A stretch of 64,000 bases of DNA from an uncultured Bacteroidales bacterium (GTDB lineage Bacteria; Bacteroidota; Bacteroidia; Bacteroidales; UBA932): positions 62,001 to 126,000 of the forward strand of contig CAMJBH010000003.1 of assembly GCA_946403855.1 (NCBI GenBank). Direction: 5' to 3'. Shown one piece after another: positions 28,758-38,590 of the stretch (its first letter is position 1; every line of letters starts with the position of its first letter). The translations under genes were made by a program, and so were the position numbers. Under the pieces are notes generated by a model that had not been told where the DNA came from, ran no database searches, and saw nothing but the letters and a program-made list of their open reading frames with translations.

Positions 28758-28895
28758 GTGAAATCTACTCTCTACGCACCCCCTGTGTGCGAATACGAAT
28801 ATTACCTTGAGGCCGCCTCCCTGCTCACAGGGAGCGACCTTACCGACGACGGCGCAGGCGACAGCCTGATTCCGGGATCTGAATTCACATTCTAA
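28758..28895 (+). CDS. Small ORF (45 aa, GTG start), sORF family member 2
   Basis: (M)KSTLYAPPVCEYEYYLEAASLLTGSDLTDDGAGDSLIPGSEFTF*, 12 nt upstream of the PL1 lipoprotein gene. Confidence 0.65.
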   Translation: MKSTLYAPPVCEYEYYLEAASLLTGSDLTDDGAGDSLIPGSEFTF

Positions 28896-28907
28896 ACCAC
28901 TGCAGCG

Positions 28908-31900
28908 ATGAAAAAGACTCTTTTAGCACTTTTGACTCTCGCCGCAGCGGCTGCGGCCTGCCAGCCCAAGGAACTCGCGGACAGCGACTCCGGACTCGTA
29001 CGAGAGATTCCCGTCACCTTTACCGCCGAGCAGCCCGCCACCCGTACCTTCATCGAGGCTACGCCTACAGGCTGGACCCCTAAATGGCAGAAGGGCGACC
29101 TTCTCACCGTCACATACCTTCAGGACGGTGACTACACAGCACAGAAGGAATTTACGAACAGCGCCGAGGACGGCACCACAGGTGTGTTCAGCGGCACTCT
29201 TGAGCTCGCCGACGGCACCCATACCATCTACGCCTACTACCCCGCCGGCATGAAGGACGGGCGCAGCGATAAGACCTTCAAGTTCGCCCTGCCTCCCGTG
29301 CAGACCATCCCTAGCCTCACCACCTTCGACCCCGCTGCCGACCTTCTGGTCAGCGACGGCGCCGAGGTCGTGATTGAAAGCGGAGCGCTCAAATCGGCAC
29401 AGACCCTTCATTTCAACCGCATTTTTGCTGTGGCAAAGATAGTCATCGCCGACGGTACGACCGGTAGCAAGCTTGCCGGCAAAGCCATCAAGAACGTGAC
29501 CTTCAAAGTCTCGTCCGGCACACTCACCGGCCGCGCCTCCGTGGACATAAGCACGGCAAAGCTCACAGCATGGGAGGGCAAAAGCAGTTACAACTATGTA
29601 ACAGCATCCTATTCCGGCAGCGACTGGAAGGCCGACGGCTCCACCGGAGCATTTATCGTCATCAATCCCGCCACTTTTGCAGCCGGAGTCACCGTAACTG
29701 CAGTGGTAGAGACTGACGATTCAAGCATCAACATAGAGCGCAGCGTGACTCTGTCCGAAGCTCTCGCCTTCGAGAGCGGCAAGGTGAACACGCTGACATT
29801 CAGCATCAAGGACAGCGACATCGAAGAAGATACCGGCATAGAGCCCACTACCTGGGACTTCTCAGAGGAGGCCTGGCAGACCGCATTTGCGAAAATCGGC
29901 ACCATCAACTCCGACATCACCGGCTGGAACCTTACCCTCAACAACCTGACTATAGTTTCCACCAAGAAGAGCAAGTACAATACGACCTTCTTCCAGTGGG
30001 GCGGCGCGGGCGGCACCGACGACAGGTACATGACCTTCACCGCTACCACGGCCGGGAAACTCACCGTGTGGGCTTCCAACACAGGTTCCAGCGATGACCT
30101 TAGCCGCAAGGTAGAAGTAAGGGCCGGCAGCTACAGCGGAACCTTTGCCGCCGGTACTTCAACCAACAATGCTCCCACCGAGTGCACTTTCAAGGACGTC
30201 CCTGCAGGTGAAGTCAAAGTTTATTCTTCCGGAAACGGACTCCGCTTCTACAAACTCGAGTTCACCGGTGAAGTCAAGGAGGCCGAGCCCACTCCGGAGC
30301 CCGGTCCCGAGGATGGCGGCGAACAGGAGTGCACCACGCCTCCACCCACCGGAACAGTTGACCCTGCACGCATGTACGGTTATGCCGAGGCCGCAGGAGT
30401 AAAGGGAGGAGAAGGCGCAGACGCCCTGCATACCTTCCACTTCAACGACGGAGCAGCTCTCCAGACCTGGCTCCTGGCCCGTGAAAAGGCCGAGAAGAGC
30501 GGTGACAAGAGCCCCGTAATAATCTGGCTCAGCGGCTCTTTCGGACCCGAGGACGGCCGCAGCGGCGCCTTTGACGTGAAGAGGGTTTCCAACCTCAGTT
30601 TCTTCGGCACCGATGACTTTGTGATGGACAAGGTTGGAATGTTCCTTGTGGAGGCAGAAAACATCGTGATCCGCAACATCCACTTCAACCAGCCCAAGTA
30701 CCCCGTGGATGCAATATCGATGCAGGAATGCAATATGGTCTGGGTGGACCACTGCACCTTCACGTCCCTTGACCAGACCAAGGATGCCGAGGACGGCAGC
30801 TGCGACGCCACCCACGGCAGCAAGAACATCACTGTGAGCTGGTGCGTCTTCGACAAGACCCAGAAGAGCTGCCTTGTAGGCCACTCCGACAAGGTCAACA
30901 GCGACACCGCCAACGACCCCGACATCACCATAACCTTCCACCACAACTGGTTCGCAAAGTCCAGCTCGCGCCATCCGCGCGTGCGGTTCGGCACCGCCCA
31001 CGCCTACAACAATTTCTACGATGGCTGCACCACCTACGGAGCCGGCTCGGCCAGCAGCGCAAAGGTGCTCGTGGAGTACAACTACTTCGACGCAGTACAG
31101 CTGCCTACCGACATAGCCACATATCCGGCCAAGGAAAACGGCAATTCCAACCTGACGGACGGTACAGCAGGCTTCCTTTATCCCACGCAGAACGTTTATT
31201 ACAACAAGCCCGCCAAGGCCAAGGAGCCTTATCCGCTGTGCAACGTAAAATACACCACCTATCACGGCGCCACCGTCACTCCCCTCACCTACGAGGACTT
31301 CAAGCCCGACTACGAGTACACTGTCACTCCTGTTGAGGATATTCCTTCCGTTGTGACGGCCAATGCCGGCTACGGTAAGCTCTCCGGCTTTGCCACGGCA
31401 CCCATCGAAGTCAACAACGGAGGCATAAGCGGCGGAGGTGATACTCCCGACAACCCTGAAACTCCCGACACCCCTGACACCCCTGCAGCCGGCCTCGCCG
31501 AAGGATGGAGCTGGGTAAACAACAACGCCACAGCCAATTACGCCGTTACCGACGGCAAGCTGAGCATAGCCTCCACCGGCAAGTGGGAGAGCAAGGCCCA
31601 GGGCTTCGGTTTTGTGTACCGCGAGGTTAGCGGCGACTTCACCGCTACTGTCAAGCTGGTATCTTTCACCCCCCAGAAAGCCGGCAGCAACCAGGCCGTT
31701 GCGGGCCTGATGGCCATTGACGGTGACGTTTCCGCCACGGATGCAAACCTGGTTTACGGAATAGGAGGCGGCAACTACTACGGAAACTTCCGTCCCGCCG
31801 CCGGCTCCGACAGGTCAGGTTTCACGCTCAAAGCCCCCGCCACCAGCGGAACCGACGTGGTAATCAGGATGAAGCGTGAAGGCAATATCCTCAAGTTCAG

Positions 31901-32069
31901 CTATTCGCTCGACGGAGGTCAGACCTTTGGAGACGCGTCTTCCAAGGAATTCACTTCCCTTTCCGAAACCATCCACGTCGGCCTCGGAGTAAACAGCGGC
32001 GACAACAGCAAGCAAAGCACCGCAGTATTTGGAGATTTCACCATAAACAACACAACCATAGCATTTTAA
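28908..32069 (+). CDS. Multidomain pectate lyase (PL1-like) lipoprotein: fimbrillin-like + beta-sandwich + lyase + C-terminal beta-sandwich
   Basis: Lipobox AAACQPKE; ATRTFIEATPTGWTPKWQKGDLLTV; NMVWVDHCTFTS, TITFHHNWFAKSSSRHPRVRFG. Confidence 0.85.
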   Translation: MKKTLLALLTLAAAAAACQPKELADSDSGLVREIPVTFTAEQPATRTFIEATPTGWTPKWQKGDLLTVTYLQDGDYTAQKEFTNSAEDGTTGVFSGTLELADGTHTIYAYYPAGMKDGRSDKTFKFALPPVQTIPSLTTFDPAADLLVSDGAEVVIESGALKSAQTLHFNRIFAVAKIVIADGTTGSKLAGKAIKNVTFKVSSGTLTGRASVDISTAKLTAWEGKSSYNYVTASYSGSDWKADGSTGAFIVINPATFAAGVTVTAVVETDDSSINIERSVTLSEALAFESGKVNTLTFSIKDSDIEEDTGIEPTTWDFSEEAWQTAFAKIGTINSDITGWNLTLNNLTIVSTKKSKYNTTFFQWGGAGGTDDRYMTFTATTAGKLTVWASNTGSSDDLSRKVEVRAGSYSGTFAAGTSTNNAPTECTFKDVPAGEVKVYSSGNGLRFYKLEFTGEVKEAEPTPEPGPEDGGEQECTTPPPTGTVDPARMYGYAEAAGVKGGEGADALHTFHFNDGAALQTWLLAREKAEKSGDKSPVIIWLSGSFGPEDGRSGAFDVKRVSNLSFFGTDDFVMDKVGMFLVEAENIVIRNIHFNQPKYPVDAISMQECNMVWVDHCTFTSLDQTKDAEDGSCDATHGSKNITVSWCVFDKTQKSCLVGHSDKVNSDTANDPDITITFHHNWFAKSSSRHPRVRFGTAHAYNNFYDGCTTYGAGSASSAKVLVEYNYFDAVQLPTDIATYPAKENGNSNLTDGTAGFLYPTQNVYYNKPAKAKEPYPLCNVKYTTYHGATVTPLTYEDFKPDYEYTVTPVEDIPSVVTANAGYGKLSGFATAPIEVNNGGISGGGDTPDNPETPDTPDTPAAGLAEGWSWVNNNATANYAVTDGKLSIASTGKWESKAQGFGFVYREVSGDFTATVKLVSFTPQKAGSNQAVAGLMAIDGDVSATDANLVYGIGGGNYYGNFRPAAGSDRSGFTLKAPATSGTDVVIRMKREGNILKFSYSLDGGQTFGDASSKEFTSLSETIHVGLGVNSGDNSKQSTAVFGDFTINNTTIAF

Positions 32070-32083
32070 CAACACTGAATAAT

Positions 32084-33523
32084 ATGGAAAGATTAAACCG
32101 CACATCCGCCCCCCAGGCGAAGACCTACACCGAGAAGGTAATCCAGTTCGGCGAGGGTAATTTCCTCCGAGCATTCATCGAGTGGATCATCTGGAAGACA
32201 AACCAGAAGACCGACTTCAATGGCAGCGTGGTAGTAGTCCAGCCCATCGAGAAAGGCATGGTCAGCTGGCTCAATGAGCAGGACGGACTGTATCACCTCA
32301 ACCTCCAGGGTCTGCAGAACGGCGAGCCCGTGGACAGCGTTGACCTTATCGACGTAATCTCCCGCGGCATCAATCCCTACGAGGACTTCCAGGCATATCT
32401 GAAACTTGCCGAGCAGCCTCAGATGCGCTTCGTCATTTCCAACACCACCGAGGCCGGTATCGCCTTCGACCCTGCCTGCAAGCTGGATGACGCTCCCTGC
32501 GCCTCCTATCCCGGCAAACTCACCCAGTTGCTCTATCACCGCTGGAAGTTCTTCAAAGGCGACCCTTCCAAAGGATTCATCATTTTCCCTTGCGAGCTGA
32601 TTTTCGAGAACGGCAAGCACCTCAAAGAGTGCATACGCCAGTACATCGACCTTTGGCAGCTGCCCGAAGGCTTCCGCACCTGGTTCGAGCAGAGCTGCGG
32701 CGTCTATAGCACGCTTGTGGACCGCATCGTCCCCGGATACCCCCGCGACAATGCCGCCCAGCTGTGCGAGCGTGTCGGCTATCAGGACAACCTGCTCGAC
32801 AAGGCGGAGATCTTCCACCTCTGGGTCATCGAGGCACCCAAGGAAGTGGCCGCAGAGTTCCCCGCCGACAAGGCCGGACTCAATGTGCTTTTCGTTCCCT
32901 CCGAGGCCCCTTATCACGAGCGTAAAGTTACCCTCCTGAACGGCCCTCACACCGTGCTGAGCCCCGTCGGCTACCTGAGCGGCCTGAATACCGTAAAAGA
33001 GTGCTGCGAGGATCCTGAGATAGGAAAATTCGTACACAAAGTGATGTACGAAGAGCTTCTTCCCACCCTCAACCTACCCAAAGAGGAGCTTGAGAAGTTC
33101 GCCGACGACGTAATGGAGCGCTTCCGCAATCCTTTCGTCAAGCATTTTGTGACTTCCATCATGCTCAACTCCTTCCCCAAGTTCAAGACCCGCGACCTGC
33201 CCGGTCTCAAGACCTATCTTGAGCGCAAGGGCGAGCTGCCCATGGGCCTGGTGCTCGGACTTGCCGGCATCATAACCTATTACAAGGGAGGCAAGAGGGG
33301 CGAAGACGAAATCATCCCCAACGACGATCCCAAGATCATCGAGCTTCTTCAGAACCTCTGGGCGAGCGGCAACGTCAACCAAGTCGCCGAGGGTGTACTC
33401 GGAGCCGAGTTCATTTGGGGCGAAGACCTGAACGCCATCCCCGGACTCACCCGTATCCTGGGCAAGGCTCTCGCTCTCATTCAGATGGAAGGCATGCGTG
33501 CAGCGGTAAAAGCCATATTATAA
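32084..33523 (+). CDS. uxaB: Tagaturonate reductase
   Basis: VIQFGEGNFLRAFIEWIIWK, VISNTTEAGIAFD, KVTLLNGPHT. Confidence 0.94.
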   Translation: MERLNRTSAPQAKTYTEKVIQFGEGNFLRAFIEWIIWKTNQKTDFNGSVVVVQPIEKGMVSWLNEQDGLYHLNLQGLQNGEPVDSVDLIDVISRGINPYEDFQAYLKLAEQPQMRFVISNTTEAGIAFDPACKLDDAPCASYPGKLTQLLYHRWKFFKGDPSKGFIIFPCELIFENGKHLKECIRQYIDLWQLPEGFRTWFEQSCGVYSTLVDRIVPGYPRDNAAQLCERVGYQDNLLDKAEIFHLWVIEAPKEVAAEFPADKAGLNVLFVPSEAPYHERKVTLLNGPHTVLSPVGYLSGLNTVKECCEDPEIGKFVHKVMYEELLPTLNLPKEELEKFADDVMERFRNPFVKHFVTSIMLNSFPKFKTRDLPGLKTYLERKGELPMGLVLGLAGIITYYKGGKRGEDEIIPNDDPKIIELLQNLWASGNVNQVAEGVLGAEFIWGEDLNAIPGLTRILGKALALIQMEGMRAAVKAIL

Positions 33524-33529
33524 GAGCAT

Positions 33530-34993
33530 ATGAGTACTCATCAGAAACTAATGACCAACTGGCGTTGGTGGATATGTAGCCTGCTGTTCGTGGCGACCAC
33601 TGTCAACTACCTCGACAGGCAGGTGCTGTCACTCACTTACGAAGAGTTCATCAAGCCCGAATTCCACTGGACCGATGCAAACTACGGCACCATCACCAGT
33701 TTCTTCTCCATATTCTACGCAATTTGCTGTCTGTTTGCAGGCAAGTTCGTGGACTGGATGGGCACCAAGAAGGGCTACCTGATCGCCATCGGCGTATGGT
33801 CTGCAGGCGCCTGCCTGCATGCGGCCTGCGGCTGGGCCACCGCCCACATCGCAGGACTCGACTCCGTAGCCGCCATGCGCGCAGTAGAGGCCGGTTCCAA
33901 CATTGCACTGGCAGTATCAACTACATCTGTTTACCTCTTCCTGCTTTGCCGCGGCATACTGGCCCTGGGCGAAGCCGGTAACTTCCCGGCAGCAATCAAG
34001 GTCACCGCTGAATACTTCCCCAAGAAGGACCGCGCTTTCGCGACCTCCATCTTCAACGCCGGAGCATCCGTGGGCGCTCTTGCAGCTCCCCTGCTCATAC
34101 CGCCCCTGGCAGTCAAATTCGGCTGGGAGATGGCCTTCATCATCATCGGCGGCCTGGGATTCATCTGGATGTTCTTCTGGACCTTCATGTACGATAAGCC
34201 CGAAAAGAGCAAGAGGGTGAACGAAGCGGAATTGGAGTACATCCATCAGGACGATGCTGCAGAGGCCTTAGAAAAGGCCAAAGCTGCAGAACTCGCCGCA
34301 AACGAGAAAAGCATACCATTCATCCAGTGCTTCAAATACAAGCAGACCTGGAGTTTCATCGCCGGCAAGTTCTTCACCGACGGTGTATGGTGGTTCTTCC
34401 TGTTCTGGGCCCCTTCTTATTTCAGCAACCAGTTCCAGGCTCCGGCCACATCTCCCCTGGGCCAGTGGCTCATCTTCACGCTCTACCTCATTGTGACGGT
34501 GATATCCATCGGCGGAGGCTACCTGCCCAAGATTTTCGTGGACAAAAAGGGCATGAACCCGTATGCCGGACGTATGCTGGCCATGCTGATATTCGCATTC
34601 TTCCCCCTGGCAGCCCTGTTTGCACAACCTCTCGGAATTCATTTCAATTCTCCTTGGTGGCCCGCAATCCTCATTGGTCTTGCCGGAGCCGGACATCAGG
34701 CATGGAGCGCCAACCTCTTCTCGACCATAGGCGACATGTTCCCCAAGAGCACCATCGCAACCATCACCGGCATCGGTGCCATGGCGGGAGGAATTGGTTC
34801 CATGATTATCCAGAAAGTAGCAGGCAACCTGTTCACCTATGCTGAGACTCAGGGGGCAGCCTTCACCTTCCTCGGATTCGAAGGCAAGCCTGCCGGATAC
34901 TTCATCATGTTCTGTTTCTGCGGTCTGGCATACCTGATTGCATGGTCCATCATGAAGAGCCTGGTGCCCAAGTATAAACCCATTGAACTGTAA
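33530..34993 (+). CDS. MFS transporter, hexuronate (ExuT-like)
   Basis: NYLDRQVLSLTYEEF, GEAGNFPAAIKVTAEYFPKKDRAFATSIFNAGASVGA; located in uronate catabolic cluster. Confidence 0.9.
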   Translation: MSTHQKLMTNWRWWICSLLFVATTVNYLDRQVLSLTYEEFIKPEFHWTDANYGTITSFFSIFYAICCLFAGKFVDWMGTKKGYLIAIGVWSAGACLHAACGWATAHIAGLDSVAAMRAVEAGSNIALAVSTTSVYLFLLCRGILALGEAGNFPAAIKVTAEYFPKKDRAFATSIFNAGASVGALAAPLLIPPLAVKFGWEMAFIIIGGLGFIWMFFWTFMYDKPEKSKRVNEAELEYIHQDDAAEALEKAKAAELAANEKSIPFIQCFKYKQTWSFIAGKFFTDGVWWFFLFWAPSYFSNQFQAPATSPLGQWLIFTLYLIVTVISIGGGYLPKIFVDKKGMNPYAGRMLAMLIFAFFPLAALFAQPLGIHFNSPWWPAILIGLAGAGHQAWSANLFSTIGDMFPKSTIATITGIGAMAGGIGSMIIQKVAGNLFTYAETQGAAFTFLGFEGKPAGYFIMFCFCGLAYLIAWSIMKSLVPKYKPIEL

Positions 34994-34996
34994 AAG

Positions 34997-35854
34997 ATGA
35001 AAAAAATCATCATACCGATTTTAGCAATCCTCACCCTCGGCGCCTGCAATCAGGCGCCAAAGGGCGAGGTTATGGCCCGCGCCGTCCCCGAAAGGGCCGA
35101 CGATTTCGTGTTTGAGAACGACCTGGTGGCCGGACGTTTCTACGGCAAGGCCCTGGAAGGCAATCCCACTTCGCCCGGCATAGATATTTGGGTTAAACTG
35201 CCCGGGAAACTGGTTGCGGACGAATGGTATAAAGGTGCCATGGAAGACCCCGACTTTTACCATCACGACCACGGCGGGAAAGACTGTTACAAAGTGGCTG
35301 TGTCTCTTGGAGGCGGCGCTTCCGCACCGCTGATTTGCGACACGCTACGTTATCCCGCCACCAATTACCGCTCCTACGAAATTCTGGAGCAGGGCCCCGG
35401 CAAAGTGGTGTTTGTGCTGCACTACCCTGAATGGGAGGCAGTGCCGGGAACGACAGTCGCCCTGGACAAAAAGGTTTGTGTCAAGCCCGGGACATATTTC
35501 TGCGACGTTGAAGACACATATACTTTCAGCGGCGCCGAAACCCTCACCATAGCGGCCGGCATCAACAGACATCCTGCACAGGAGACTATCGAAAACGAGC
35601 TGTGCGGAACCGACCGTTACGCCATCTGGGAAAGGGCGTCCGACCAGAGCATCGAGCCGGAGAGCGGCATGCTCGGAGTGGCGGTAGTAATGAAGGGAGC
35701 ACACTGGGCCGGAGCATCCACAGACGGAGTCCATGGCCTGTGTACCAAGCAGATACGCAGCGGTGAGACTGTACGTTACAGCTTCGGTTCATGCTGGTCC
35801 AAGGGCAATATAAAGAGCTGCGAGGCTTGGTTCGAAACGGTAAAGAAGCAATGA
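34997..35854 (+). CDS. DUF4861-like lipoprotein
   Basis: Lipobox LGACNQ; ARAVPERADDFVFENDLVAGRFYG, typical of pectin loci. Confidence 0.7.
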   Translation: MKKIIIPILAILTLGACNQAPKGEVMARAVPERADDFVFENDLVAGRFYGKALEGNPTSPGIDIWVKLPGKLVADEWYKGAMEDPDFYHHDHGGKDCYKVAVSLGGGASAPLICDTLRYPATNYRSYEILEQGPGKVVFVLHYPEWEAVPGTTVALDKKVCVKPGTYFCDVEDTYTFSGAETLTIAAGINRHPAQETIENELCGTDRYAIWERASDQSIEPESGMLGVAVVMKGAHWAGASTDGVHGLCTKQIRSGETVRYSFGSCWSKGNIKSCEAWFETVKKQ

Positions 35855-36651
35855 ACGATCTGTTTTCACTTAAAGGACGCAACGCCTGGGTCACGGGCGC
35901 TGCCTACGGAATAGGCTTCGCGATTGCCAAGGCATTCGTGGAGGCCGGGATAGACAATATTATCTTCAACACCTCAAACGAGGCCTCCATGCAAAAGGGA
36001 CTCGACGCCTACCGTGAGGCCGGTATCCGCAACGTACATGGCTATGTGTGCGACGTTACCGACGAAACGGCCGTAAAAGCCCTTGTGGAGCGCATTCACG
36101 CCGAAGTAGGCCCTATCCACATACTGGTCAACAACGCCGGCATCATCAAGCGCATACCCATGCACGAGATGAAACGGGAAGAGTTCCAGAGGGTTATCGA
36201 CGTGGATCTGGTTGGACCATACATCTGCTCTGCAGCGGTGGTTCCGGAGATGATGGAACGCCGTGAGGGCAAGATCATCAACATTTGCTCTATGATGTCA
36301 GAACTTGGACGCGAGACAGTGAGCGCCTACGCCGCCGCTAAGGGCGGTCTCAAAATGCTCACCCGCAACATATGTTCTGAATACGGAGGCTACAACATCC
36401 AGTGCAACGGCCTGGGGCCCGGCTACATAGCCACGCCGCAAACCGCCCCGCTAAGGGAGCCGCAGCCCGACGGCAGCCGCCATCCCTTCGACAGTTTTAT
36501 TTGTGCCAAGACACCGGCCGGACGCTGGCTTGATCCTGATGAGCTTGCAGGTCCCGCAGTATTTCTGGCCTCACATGCCTCAGACGCCGTAAACGGCCAC
36601 ATCCTGTATGTGGACGGAGGTATTCTCGCATATATTGGAAAACAACCATAA
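35851..36651 (+). CDS. kduD: 2-dehydro-3-deoxy-D-gluconate 5-dehydrogenase (SDR)
   Basis: MNDLFSLKGRNAWVTGAAYGIGFAIAKAF...; 4-nt ATGA overlap with upstream gene; adjacent to kduI. Confidence 0.9.
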   Translation: MNDLFSLKGRNAWVTGAAYGIGFAIAKAFVEAGIDNIIFNTSNEASMQKGLDAYREAGIRNVHGYVCDVTDETAVKALVERIHAEVGPIHILVNNAGIIKRIPMHEMKREEFQRVIDVDLVGPYICSAAVVPEMMERREGKIINICSMMSELGRETVSAYAAAKGGLKMLTRNICSEYGGYNIQCNGLGPGYIATPQTAPLREPQPDGSRHPFDSFICAKTPAGRWLDPDELAGPAVFLASHASDAVNGHILYVDGGILAYIGKQP

Positions 36652-36655
36652 CATC

Positions 36656-37498
36656 ATGAAAATCAATTGTCAGGTAAGACAGGCGTCCAGCAATGTGGAC
36701 GCAAAGCACTATGATACCGAAAGGCTTCGCAAAGAGTATCTTGTAGAAAACCTTATGGTGGCCGATGAGATAAACATGGTTTATTCTATGTTCGACCGCA
36801 TAATCGCCGGCGGAGCTGTTCCCGTGAATGAGGACTTGCTCCTGAGCGCCCCCGAAATCCTTCGCGCCGACTACTTCACACAGCGCCGCGAGCTGGGAAT
36901 CATCAACGTGGGCGGCACCGGCAAGGTGCAGGTGGGTGATGAAGAATTCACAATACCGTTCAAAGAGGCTCTCTATGTGGGACGGGGCGACCGCCACGTT
37001 ACCTTCAAGAGCGTGGATCCTTCCAACCCTGCGCATTTTTACTTCTGCTCTGCCACCGCACATAAGGAAACCGGCATCAAGCAGGTGAGCAAGAAGGACG
37101 CCGTGGTTATGCATCTGGGAAGCCTCGAAGAAAGCAACGAGCGCACTATCAACCGCTTGCTGGTCAAGGAAGTAGTTCCCTGCTGCCAGCTGCAGATGGG
37201 AATGACGGAGCTCTCCCCCGGAAGCACTTGGAACACCATGCCGGCGCACACGCACGACAGGCGCATGGAGGTTTACTTCTATTTTGAACTCCCTGAAGAC
37301 GCGGCTGTGTGCCACTTCTGCGGCGAGCCTCAGGAGACACGTCACATCTGGATGCACAACGAGCAGGCTGTTATCTCCCCCCAGTGGAGCATACACAGCG
37401 CCTGCGCCACCCGGAATTATACTTTCATATGGGGCATGTGCGGAGAGAACGACGACTACAACGACATGGACTGGTGTGCAACAAAAGACTTAAAATAA
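36656..37498 (+). CDS. kduI: 5-dehydro-4-deoxy-D-glucuronate isomerase
   Basis: VRQASSNVDAKHYDTERLRKEYLVENLM, PAHTHDRRMEVYFYFELP, GEPQETRHIWMHNEQAVISPQWSIHSA. Confidence 0.95.
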   Translation: MKINCQVRQASSNVDAKHYDTERLRKEYLVENLMVADEINMVYSMFDRIIAGGAVPVNEDLLLSAPEILRADYFTQRRELGIINVGGTGKVQVGDEEFTIPFKEALYVGRGDRHVTFKSVDPSNPAHFYFCSATAHKETGIKQVSKKDAVVMHLGSLEESNERTINRLLVKEVVPCCQLQMGMTELSPGSTWNTMPAHTHDRRMEVYFYFELPEDAAVCHFCGEPQETRHIWMHNEQAVISPQWSIHSACATRNYTFIWGMCGENDDYNDMDWCATKDLK

Positions 37499-37499
37499 T

Positions 37500-38537
37500 A
37501 TGGCAAAAGTAGTTACATTCGGCGAGGTCATGCTTCGCCTTTCAACCCCCGGGTACCTGCGCTTCAGCCAGGCCCATCAGTTCGACGCCACTTTCGGAGG
37601 CGGCGAGGCCAACGTGGCCGTATCTCTGGCAAACTATGGCGTGGACGCTCAGTTTGTTACCCGCATGCCCAAGAACGACATTGCAGACATGTGCATCAAT
37701 GAGCTTCGCGGCCTGGGCGTAGGCGTGGACGGTATTGTGTACGGCGGAGACCGCGTGGGCATTTATTATCTTGAGACAGGTGCGGTAGCCCGCGGAAGCA
37801 AGGTCGTTTACGACAGGGCTCACTCCGCCATTTCCGAGATTCAGCCCGGAATGGTAGATTGGCACAAGGTGCTGCAGGGTGCCGACTGGTTCCACTGGAC
37901 TGGCATCACTCCCGCCCTCAGCCAGGGTGCTGCAGACGCCTGCCTCGAGGCCATCAAAGTGGCCAACGAACTCGGCGTCAAAGTGAGCTGCGACCTGAAT
38001 TACCGCAAGAAGCTCTGGAAATACGGCAAGAGCGCATCTGAGGTCATGCCCGCCCTGGTGGAAGGCTGCGACCTCATACTCGGCAATGAAGAAGACGCCG
38101 AGAAGGAATTCGGCATCAAGCCCGAAGGCTTTGACGCGGAAAAGACCGGCGGAGAGATCGACCAGACCCGTTTCGAGAGCGTTTGCCGCCAGCTCATGGA
38201 GCGCTTCCCGCGCTGCAAGAAAGTGGCTGTAACCCTGCGTGGCTCCATCAATGCAAACCACAATACCTGGGGCGGCGTGCTGTACGACGGCAAGACTCTC
38301 TGGCAGAGCCGCCGCTACGACATCACCCATATCGTTGACCGCGTGGGAGGCGGCGATTCCTTCATGGGCGGACTGCTGTACGGCCTCATTACCTACGGCA
38401 CCGACCAGGAAGCCATTGAATTTGCCGCAGCGGCATCTTGCCTCAAGCACACGATAATCGGCGACTATAACCGCGTGACCGTGGCCGAAGTCGAAGGCCT
38501 TATCAACGGAGGCGGCTCCGGCCGTGTATCCCGCTAA
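37500..38537 (+). CDS. kdgK: 2-dehydro-3-deoxygluconokinase (PfkB family)
   Basis: FGEVMLRLSTPGYLRFSQAHQFDATFGGGEANVAVSLANYG, RVGGGDSFMGGLLYGL. Confidence 0.93.
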   Translation: MAKVVTFGEVMLRLSTPGYLRFSQAHQFDATFGGGEANVAVSLANYGVDAQFVTRMPKNDIADMCINELRGLGVGVDGIVYGGDRVGIYYLETGAVARGSKVVYDRAHSAISEIQPGMVDWHKVLQGADWFHWTGITPALSQGAADACLEAIKVANELGVKVSCDLNYRKKLWKYGKSASEVMPALVEGCDLILGNEEDAEKEFGIKPEGFDAEKTGGEIDQTRFESVCRQLMERFPRCKKVAVTLRGSINANHNTWGGVLYDGKTLWQSRRYDITHIVDRVGGGDSFMGGLLYGLITYGTDQEAIEFAAAASCLKHTIIGDYNRVTVAEVEGLINGGGSGRVSR

Positions 38538-38543
38538 CCAACG

Positions 38544-38590
38544 GTCATTCTGAACAAAGTGAATGTCATTCTGAACAAAGTGAAGAATCT
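38544..38590 (+). repeat. TGTCATTCTGAACAAAGTGAAGAATCT dispersed repeat, one partial and one full tandem copy ending just before eda ATG
   Basis: Partial 38544-38563 plus full 38564-38590; near identical to 25426-25452. Confidence 0.92.
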
